Source: Halobacteriovoraceae bacterium
GTDB taxonomy: Bacteria; Bdellovibrionota; Bacteriovoracia; Bacteriovoracales; Bacteriovoracaceae
Assembly: GCA_018663815.1 (NCBI GenBank)
Contig: JABJPQ010000147.1
Coordinates: forward strand, 1-5,984
DNA length: 5,984 nucleotides
Reading direction: 5' to 3'
The stretch's first letter is position 1, and each line of letters begins with the position of its first letter. The translations under genes and the position numbers were made by a program. The notes below the pieces were generated by a model. It did no database searches, was not told where the DNA came from, and saw nothing but the letters and a program-made list of their open reading frames with translations. Below, piece after piece: positions 1 to 5,271 of this stretch.

Positions 1-193
1 CATTCTCTTTTATATTATGCGTTCCCTCTTTCAGGCTTAGTTGCATACCAGAGTGTGAGATATCTTTTACTTCAAAGACATGGTGCTCCTCGTTTGAAAA
101 CTTAAAGGTAAGATAACAAAAAGGAAATCTGGGTAGAACGATTTTTTTTAATTGTTCAAAGTCGCTCTCTACTAAATTTAAATGTCTTTCCAT
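1..193 (-). CDS. PilZ-domain-like protein, N-terminal part (runs off left edge)
   Basis: The first 64 codons are visible and contain no stop. Residues 20-32 (PRFPFCYLTFKF) form a PilZ-type first strand, and residues 41-57 contain the D44-x-S46-x-x-G49 signature followed by MQLSL, as in PilZ domains that bind cyclic di-GMP. The first arginine of the usual RxxxR motif is not seen: R22 fits the second Arg, and the first position is I18. Binding may therefore be weak or absent. I chose ATG 193 because AAAGGA lies 7 bases upstream. An in-frame ATG at 211 has no well-placed ribosome binding site and would sit almost at the predicted transcript start. No signal peptide is seen, so the protein is probably cytoplasmic. 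The gene is divergent from pgsA. The family call rests on one motif and the strand pattern; the C-terminal half lies outside the window. Confidence 0.72.
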   Translation of the reverse strand, partial: MERHLNLVESDFEQLKKIVLPRFPFCYLTFKFSNEEHHVFEVKDISHSGMQLSLKEGTHNIKEN

Positions 194-223
194 TTTATAA
201 TCCTTTGGCATAACTGAACTATT

Positions 224-252
224 ATTATATTCCTTTAAGCCTCGCGAGATAA
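224..252 (-). promoter_or_regulatory. Candidate sigma-70 promoter of the PilZ-like gene
   Basis: On the minus strand a perfect TATAAT (224-229) lies 17 bases downstream of TTATCT (247-252, 3 of 6 matches to TTGACA). Transcription would start near 217, giving a leader of about 24 bases that carries the AAAGGA site before ATG 193. The -10 is strong and the -35 weak. An 8-base palindrome CTCGCGAG (241-248) overlaps the -35 edge; it may be chance. Confidence 0.45.
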
Positions 253-268
253 GTAGGTAAAATCTTTT

Positions 269-298
269 TTGACACAATGTGATTGCTAGTAATACCAT
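269..298 (+). promoter_or_regulatory. Candidate promoter of the pgsA-serB-LRR operon
   Basis: A perfect TTGACA (269-274) is followed after 18 bases by TACCAT (293-298, 4 of 6 matches to TATAAT). Transcription would then begin at about 304-305, which is the ATG of pgsA, so the message would be leaderless or nearly so. An alternative is TAAAAT (258-263, 5 of 6) with a poor -35 at 235-240, which would give a leader of about 34 bases. The sequence alone does not decide between them. Confidence 0.35.
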
Positions 299-303
299 TT
301 CTC

Positions 304-957
304 ATGCCTAATCACGCAAACATTTCAGAATTACAAATTGATAACCTTCCAAATCGGTTAACTATTTTCAGAGTACTACTCATTCCATTTGTTTTGGTTA
401 CTTTAATGTTATCTGGTTCTCAAATAGATTTTATGCAAAATTTTAGAAGTCAGTTTGGTTGGCTAGCTGCTTGGATCTTTGTACTAGCTTCAATGACTGA
501 TTTTTTTGATGGATGGATTGCGAGAAAAAAAAATCTCGTAACTGTATTTGGATCATTTCTTGACCCCATTGCAGATAAATTCCTCATTGTTTCTTCTCTC
601 ATAATGCTACAATCACTAGACCGTATCCCTGTTTTGATTGTCATTATTTTAGTATTGCGAGAAATGTATATAACCTCATTGCGACTACTTGCTATCAACC
701 AAGGAGTTAGCGTACCAGTAGTTGAAATGGGAAAATGGAAAACTGCAACCCAAATGCTTGGTATTCCATTACTTATGGCCAATGAGTCATGGCTTGAAAT
801 TCCAATACCTTTTATTGGCACACTTTTAATTTACTTAGCATGCATACTTTCACTTTGGTCTGCTATTCACTACACCTATAATATGATTCAAAAACTTAAA
901 CAAAAAAAAGAATTAAAAAAAGAAAAAAAAGAGGATCCCCAAGGTGAAAGCTCATGA
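304..957 (+). CDS. pgsA: CDP-diacylglycerol-glycerol-3-phosphate 3-phosphatidyltransferase
   Basis: This integral membrane enzyme joins CDP-diacylglycerol and glycerol-3-phosphate to make phosphatidylglycerophosphate, the committed step to phosphatidylglycerol and cardiolipin. The complete CDP-alcohol phosphotransferase motif D-x2-DG-x2-AR-x8-G-x3-D-x3-D is present: D66, D69, G70, A73, R74, G83, D87, D91. LPNRLTIFR (15-23) and GKWKTATQM (143-151) are typical of PgsA rather than of phosphatidylserine synthase. Hydrophobic segments lie near 24-36, 52-66, 93-105, 109-120 and 170-188. The protein is 217 residues, a usual family length plus an unusual Lys/Glu-rich tail (about 194-217), probably cytoplasmic. 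An in-frame TTG at 283 would add seven residues; I prefer ATG 304 because neither start has a ribosome binding site and 304 puts the N-terminus where the family usually has it. The stop overlaps the serB start (ATGA), so translation is probably coupled. Confidence 0.93.
   Translation: MPNHANISELQIDNLPNRLTIFRVLLIPFVLVTLMLSGSQIDFMQNFRSQFGWLAAWIFVLASMTDFFDGWIARKKNLVTVFGSFLDPIADKFLIVSSLIMLQSLDRIPVLIVIILVLREMYITSLRLLAINQGVSVPVVEMGKWKTATQMLGIPLLMANESWLEIPIPFIGTLLIYLACILSLWSAIHYTYNMIQKLKQKKELKKEKKEDPQGESS
941..946 (+). promoter_or_regulatory. Ribosome binding site of serB inside pgsA
   Basis: AAGGTG lies within the last codons of pgsA, 7 bases before ATG 954. It supports ATG 954 over the in-frame ATG at 966 as the serB start and supports translational coupling across the ATGA overlap. 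Confidence 0.6.
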
Positions 958-2138
958 GTGAAACAATGGTTTTAGTTGCTGTTAGTGGTGATGATCATCC
1001 AGGAATAACGGCCAGCCTAATGCAATGTATTTCTAACTCCGATGCCACCCTGTTAGATTTAGGTCAATCCATTACTCACGGTGTTTTATCACTAAGCCTA
1101 CTACTAAAAATAAGAATGTTTCAAGCAGATCACCCTTTAATTTTAAAACTCCAAGCAACAACGACCCAAATGAGCATGCAAATGAAATTTAAAGTCGTTG
1201 ATGATATAGAGCAAATAAGTCTTGCGGGTGAAAAGTATATTTTAAGTTGTGTGGCTCTTTCCGGAGTTACAGCGGCTTTTTTACATGATATTTCAGCGAC
1301 TCTAGCTAAACACAATATTAATATTCAAAAAATAGATAACGTATCCTTAAGTGGCTTTGTCTCCCTAAACATTTCTACGCTCGCTAAAGAAGAAGGGATT
1401 GATTGGGGTAAAGTCAAAACGGCTTTGTTAAGTATTTCTAACAAACACGCAACCGATATGGCCCTTTTAAAAGATGATATCTGGCGGCGAAATAAACGGC
1501 TGATCATCTTTGATATGGATTCAACCCTCATAGTCTCAGAAGTCATTGTAGAGATGGCCAAACGATTTGGTGTGGGACAAAAGGTTCATGAGATAACGGA
1601 AAGTGCCATGAATGGTGAGATTGACTTTGATGAGTCTCTTAAACAAAGAGTCTCTTTATTAAAAGGTATGCCTGAATCACTTTTAAATGAAATATTAAGT
1701 GAGATTAAACTCACTGACGGCGTGGAAAAATTTATTCAAACAGTTAAAAGTCTTGGTTACAAAACGGCCATTATCTCGGGGGGATTTAATTTTTTTGCTA
1801 ATTCGTTTAAAGAAAAGCTCCAAATTGACTATGCCTTTGCAAACGAGCTTGAAATCACCAATGGCAAGCTAAGTGGAAAGGTAAAAGGATCTATAGTTAA
1901 TGCTGAAAAAAAAGCCATGCTACTTGAACTTCTAGCGCAACAAGAAAATATTAATTTAGAACAAGTTGTGGCCATAGGAGACGGTGCCAATGATCTAGAA
2001 ATGTTATCTAAAGCAGGCTTGGGTATTGCATTTCACGCAAAAGACATTGTAAAGAAAACAGCAAAGCAACATATGAGCCATGGCCCTATGACTAGCATTC
2101 TCTATTTTTTGGGAATCTCCGAAGAACTTGAGAGTTAA
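954..2138 (+). CDS. serB: Phosphoserine phosphatase with tandem ACT-like domains
   Basis: This cytoplasmic enzyme removes phosphate from O-phosphoserine, the last step of serine synthesis. The C-terminal half is a HAD phosphatase with all motifs: D187-M-D189-S-T191 (nucleophile D187 and acid/base D189), S275-G-G, a catalytic Lys at K319/K320 in NAEKKAM, and G342-DGAND347 for magnesium. The region just after DMDST, with E at SEVIVEMA, fits the substrate-recognising cap of SerB. The N-terminal half (about 1-175) reads as two ACT-like domains, the first with VSGDDHPGITASL near 9-21 and the second beginning near residue 94 (YILSCVALSGVTAAFL). At 394 residues it is longer than enterobacterial SerB (about 320) and resembles mycobacterial SerB2 in layout, in which ACT domains respond to serine; feedback here is inferred. 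It overlaps pgsA by 4 bases and precedes the LRR gene by 2. Confidence 0.95.
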   Translation: MSETMVLVAVSGDDHPGITASLMQCISNSDATLLDLGQSITHGVLSLSLLLKIRMFQADHPLILKLQATTTQMSMQMKFKVVDDIEQISLAGEKYILSCVALSGVTAAFLHDISATLAKHNINIQKIDNVSLSGFVSLNISTLAKEEGIDWGKVKTALLSISNKHATDMALLKDDIWRRNKRLIIFDMDSTLIVSEVIVEMAKRFGVGQKVHEITESAMNGEIDFDESLKQRVSLLKGMPESLLNEILSEIKLTDGVEKFIQTVKSLGYKTAIISGGFNFFANSFKEKLQIDYAFANELEITNGKLSGKVKGSIVNAEKKAMLLELLAQQENINLEQVVAIGDGANDLEMLSKAGLGIAFHAKDIVKKTAKQHMSHGPMTSILYFLGISEELES

Positions 2139-2140
2139 AG

Positions 2141-2764
2141 ATGACCGGTTATAAAAGCTTAAAAAAAGCACTTACCGATGTTGAAAATGCGACGATGCTA
2201 AAACTTAAAGTTACCAAACAAACTCTACCTGATGAAATCTGTAAGTTAGTGAACCTAGAAACACTTTACCTACAATCAGAAACATTAGAATATTTTCCCG
2301 CACCATTTTCACAACTAATCAACTTAAAAAATCTTTATATTACTTCATTGAGTCTGCAATCTATCCCCGAAATAATTCTATCCCTGCCAAAGCTTGAAAC
2401 ACTGAATCTAGCGGGTTCAAATATAAATAATTTTGAACTAGGGATTGGAAAAATCATTTATTTAAAAACACTTTTTATAAATAAAAATCAACTTACAAAC
2501 CTACCCACCAACATAGAACACCTGGAAAGTTTAACGACTCTCAGCCTTAGTGATAATTTACTAACAAAGTTTCCTGAGAGTCTATTTAATTTAGTGGGTT
2601 TAAAAAAACTTTCCCTCGATCGCAATAAATTAACAGCTCTTCCACTGCAAAGAATTAAAAGCTGGGAATCTCTGAGCCAAATTTCTTTAGATGGTAATCT
2701 TTTCTCAGCAATTGAAAAAGATAATATCCAACAGGAACTTGGCTATCATTTTGGATCAGTTTAG
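2141..2764 (+). CDS. Cytoplasmic leucine-rich-repeat protein of unknown function
   Basis: The 207-residue protein is almost all leucine-rich repeat. Seven repeats start at residues 36, 59, 82, 105, 128, 151 and 175. They are 23 residues each (the sixth is 24) on the LxxLxLxxNxLxxLP pattern. The N-terminal 35 residues hold a degenerate extra turn (KLKVTKQTLPDEI). The repeats are of the bacterial 23-residue LPxxI type, which forms a curved scaffold that binds proteins. The Asn of the ladder is conserved mainly in repeats 3-7. There is no signal peptide, membrane segment or attached enzyme domain, so it is probably a cytoplasmic adaptor; its partner is unknown. It starts 2 bases after the serB stop with only a weak site (GAGAG, 2130-2134), so it probably depends on translation of serB. 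The end is normal, with no sign of truncation. Confidence 0.85.
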   Translation: MTGYKSLKKALTDVENATMLKLKVTKQTLPDEICKLVNLETLYLQSETLEYFPAPFSQLINLKNLYITSLSLQSIPEIILSLPKLETLNLAGSNINNFELGIGKIIYLKTLFINKNQLTNLPTNIEHLESLTTLSLSDNLLTKFPESLFNLVGLKKLSLDRNKLTALPLQRIKSWESLSQISLDGNLFSAIEKDNIQQELGYHFGSV

Positions 2765-2776
2765 TTTTTAATTAGT

Positions 2777-5140
2777 TTAACTTTCTGTAAGTTCTATTTT
2801 CCCTGCATTAATATCAATTCTAATAATTTTATTTTCATAGTTTCCGGCCAAAATCATTTTTGATAGTGGTCGAATCACTAAGCGAGAAAACATACTGGCC
2901 AGAGGTCTTGCACCGTAAGTATCATCATAACCAATATCAGCAAGATGCTTAATCACGGGTTCACTGAAGTTAAGCTCTAAGTGTTGTGATTTTACTCTTT
3001 GCTTTAGAAGTTTTACTTGTTTAAGTACCAAGTCGTGCATAACACTACGATCTAGCGAATTATAGGTTAAAGCGCCGTCTAAGCGACCCAAAACTTCTGG
3101 TTTAAAATCCATCTCTATGTTTTTAGAATTTGTGGTTAATAATATAATAGTATTCTTAAAATTAATCGTACGACCTTTATTATCTGAAAGTCTTCCATCA
3201 TCTAAAATTTGTAATAATATATCTGAAAAATCAGGGTGGGCCTTTTCAATTTCATCAAATAAGATAACACTGTGGGGTCTTCTTCTAATCGCCTCAGTTA
3301 ACACTCCTCCATCATCATAACCAACATACCCAGCAGGAGCTCCTATCAGTTTTGCCACGGAGTGTTTTTCAGAAAACTCACTCATATCTAGCCGAACAAT
3401 GTTTTCTTCATTATCAAATAAAAATGAAGCGAGCGCTTTGGCCGTTTCCGTTTTCCCTACTCCAGTTGGTCCTTTTAATAAGAATGAGCCCAGAGGTCTG
3501 GACTGATCTGTTAATCCAGCATAGCTTGCAAGTAATGTTTCACTTATTTCATGAATCACTTCATCTTGACCGAAAACTTTTTGCTTAATTTCTTTTTCTA
3601 ATTCTAAGATATTATCTTGTTTTGATTTTAGAATTTTTTCTACCGGTATACCCGTTTGCCTAGCAATAATACTTCCGATATTATCTCGCGTAAGTTCCCA
3701 ATCGTGATTAAAAACTTCCAGCTCTTTTTGAACTTCAGGAATCATAGAATATTTTAACTTAGAAGCTTCTTCATAGCTTTGTTCCCGCTCTGCTTTTTCT
3801 AAATCAAACTTTAATCGTTCCAGTCGATTTTTGATCTCTCCAACTTTTTTTAATGAATTAACTGTTTGCTCCCACTCGACAAATCCAATATCAAATTTTG
3901 CTTGCAAGGTGGTCACTTCTTTTTCTAATTCTTTATTAGACTCTACTTGAGCTAAAATTCTTTTATTTCTTATTTCTGATTGTAAAAGTTCCAACTCTGC
4001 AGGCATTGCCTCAGCTGAGAGTTTCAGCGCCGAAGCTGATTCGTCAATAAGATCAATGGCCTTATCTGGGAGATTTTTATCTGTAATATACTGATCAGAA
4101 AGCATAACAGCAGAGTAAACTGCATCATCTGTAATTTTAATTCCATGGTGTGCCTCAAATTTTTCTTTTAATCCCATCAGGATTTCGATTGAATCTTCTT
4201 TAGTTGGTTCCCATACTGGAACTTGTCTAAACCGCCTCTCAAGGGCCGGATCTTTTAAAATATGTTTTTGAAACTCATCTTCTGTCGTTGCTCCAATACA
4301 ATGAAGATCACCTCGAGAAAGAGCTGGTTTTAATAAGTTGGCCGCATCCATAGCACCATCTGTTTTACCTGCTCCAATAATTTGATGAATTTCATCGATA
4401 AAAATGATGTATTGTCCAGCCCCTTCTTTAGCGAATTTTAATAAGTGTTGAATTCTTTCTTCAAACTCACCTCTATACTTTGTACCCGCAACTAATGAAC
4501 CTAGTTCTAATGAATAAACAGTCTTGCCCTTTAAAACGTCTGGTACAATTCCTTTCACAATGGATTCGGCTAATCCTTCAATAATGGCCGTTTTACCAAC
4601 TCCAGCTGGCCCAACTAATACCGGATTATTTTTTGATCTTCGTCCTAAGATCTCCATAACGGCCCTAATTTCTTTTGTTCTACCAATGACGGGATCAAGT
4701 TTACCTGCTGTGGCCAGATCATTTAAATTAATTAAAAAAGCTGGAACCTCAGTTTGCTCATCTTCAAAATCTCCAAGTTTAGCATAATCAATATTTAGGT
4801 TAGGAAATATATTGGGTAAAAAACGTAGCAGATTTTTTTCACAAATTTCTTGTTTACCACTTTTAGTTGCGTGAGCTCCGGCCTGAGTTAGCCATGAACT
4901 TAGATTTGCGCTTGGTCTTATTTGGTCAACGGTTAAAGCTTGTGAGCTTGCTGGTAAGTGAGTTAATAGCTCTTCTATTTGCACGGCATTGTCTAACAAA
5001 GCTTTTGAAGCATACGAGCTTGGGTTAGAGGTCAAACCATACAATAAATGGATTGGTGCGAGCTCGGTATTTTTAAGCTCTAATGCTTTTGCCTGAGCTA
5101 TATCAAGTGACCCCGTAACGACTTTATCAAAATTATTCAT
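2777..5140 (-). CDS. clpB: ClpB-type AAA+ disaggregase (Hsp100), divergent and shortened
   Basis: ClpB hexamers thread aggregated proteins through a central pore, with DnaK, using ATP. Order: double Clp N-domain (about 1-120), first AAA+ ring, coiled middle domain (about 378-480), second AAA+ ring. First ring: Walker A 177-184 (K183), pore Y222, Walker B E250, arginine fingers R302/R303. Second ring: Walker A 557-564 (K563), pore Y605, Walker B E630, finger R686, sensor 2 GARP 743-746. The middle domain and the D1 text (GAMDAANLLKPAL, LPDKAIDLIDE) place it with ClpB, not ClpA or ClpC, and no ClpP-docking IGL/IGF loop is seen. Against E. coli ClpB (857 residues, from memory) it is about 29 residues shorter before Walker A1, 19 between the Walker motifs and 22 between Walker A2 and the second finger. 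The usual NR at that finger is GR. It may be a paralogue beside a standard ClpB, so the symbol is a family label. Confidence 0.88.
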   Translation of the reverse strand: MNNFDKVVTGSLDIAQAKALELKNTELAPIHLLYGLTSNPSSYASKALLDNAVQIEELLTHLPASSQALTVDQIRPSANLSSWLTQAGAHATKSGKQEICEKNLLRFLPNIFPNLNIDYAKLGDFEDEQTEVPAFLINLNDLATAGKLDPVIGRTKEIRAVMEILGRRSKNNPVLVGPAGVGKTAIIEGLAESIVKGIVPDVLKGKTVYSLELGSLVAGTKYRGEFEERIQHLLKFAKEGAGQYIIFIDEIHQIIGAGKTDGAMDAANLLKPALSRGDLHCIGATTEDEFQKHILKDPALERRFRQVPVWEPTKEDSIEILMGLKEKFEAHHGIKITDDAVYSAVMLSDQYITDKNLPDKAIDLIDESASALKLSAEAMPAELELLQSEIRNKRILAQVESNKELEKEVTTLQAKFDIGFVEWEQTVNSLKKVGEIKNRLERLKFDLEKAEREQSYEEASKLKYSMIPEVQKELEVFNHDWELTRDNIGSIIARQTGIPVEKILKSKQDNILELEKEIKQKVFGQDEVIHEISETLLASYAGLTDQSRPLGSFLLKGPTGVGKTETAKALASFLFDNEENIVRLDMSEFSEKHSVAKLIGAPAGYVGYDDGGVLTEAIRRRPHSVILFDEIEKAHPDFSDILLQILDDGRLSDNKGRTINFKNTIILLTTNSKNIEMDFKPEVLGRLDGALTYNSLDRSVMHDLVLKQVKLLKQRVKSQHLELNFSEPVIKHLADIGYDDTYGARPLASMFSRLVIRPLSKMILAGNYENKIIRIDINAGKIELTES

Positions 5141-5147
5141 ACTAACT

Positions 5148-5153
5148 CTCCTT
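5148..5153 (-). promoter_or_regulatory. Strong ribosome binding site of the ClpB-type gene
   Basis: On the minus strand AAGGAG lies 7 bases before ATG 5140, an ideal Shine-Dalgarno position. It fixes the start of the chaperone gene and is the best ribosome binding site in the window. Confidence 0.85.
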
Positions 5154-5160
5154 GCTACTC

Positions 5161-5191
5161 TTAATATGGGAGTTTATTGAAGGGAGTCAAT
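5161..5191 (-). promoter_or_regulatory. Candidate heat-shock (RpoH-like) or sigma-70 promoter of the ClpB-type gene
   Basis: Minus-strand ATTGAC (5186-5191) is followed after 14 bases by TCCCATAT (5164-5171). This resembles the sigma-32 consensus CTTGAA-N13-17-CCCCATNT, with 7 of 8 matches in the -10 block and TTGA kept in the -35. The same stretch can be read as sigma-70: TTGACT (5185-5190), 18 bases, TATTAA (5161-5166, 4 of 6). The start would fall near 5154-5157, leaving a leader of about 15 bases that contains the AAGGAG site. A heat-shock promoter fits the family, but the short leader is unusual. No CIRCE element is seen. Confidence 0.5.
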
Positions 5192-5198
5192 GGTCAGA

Positions 5199-5243
5199 GG
5201 TTCTTTTTTTTGTTGAGAGAGACTTGAAAGTTATCAACGAACC
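5199..5243. repeat. Nested inverted repeat upstream of the ClpB-type promoter
   Basis: Outer arms GGTTC (5199-5203) and GAACC (5239-5243) enclose inner arms GTTGA (5212-5216) and TCAAC (5234-5238). The right-hand arms are contiguous; the left-hand arms are split by an 8-base T run (5204-5211). As RNA it would be two 5-base-pair stems with a bulge. It does not end in a T run on either strand, so it is not a standard terminator. It could be an imperfect terminator of the gene upstream, an operator, or chance. Confidence 0.3.
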
Positions 5244-5271
5244 ATCCAAGTACTCTAAAGATATCTATAAA

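Noticed and set aside
209..211. ATG 211 as the start of the PilZ-like gene
   Set aside because: It is in frame, but its nearest AAGGA is too far away and the predicted transcript start leaves only about 6 bases. ATG 193 has AAAGGA at 7 bases.
241..248. CTCGCGAG palindrome as a defined operator
   Set aside because: Only 8 bases with no symmetric extension and no second copy nearby; too short to call.
283..303. TTG at 283 as the start of pgsA
   Set aside because: It adds seven residues (MLVIPFL), has no ribosome binding site, and lies inside the candidate promoter spacer. ATG 304 fits the family better. Not fully excluded.
450..821. Minus-strand open frame across pgsA
   Set aside because: It is antisense to a gene with complete catalytic motifs, has no recognisable domain and no ribosome binding site. 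Similar open frames at 1130-1315, 1325-1561, 3117-3320, 3352-3588 and 4524-4787 were dropped for the same reason.
2779..2793. AACTT-TCTGT-AAGTT hairpin as a terminator between the convergent genes
   Set aside because: The stem has only 5 AT-rich pairs and no T run follows on either strand.
2777..5140. ClpA or ClpC identity for the chaperone
   Set aside because: It has a middle coiled-coil domain of ClpB size and ClpB-type D1 text, and lacks an IGL/IGF loop.
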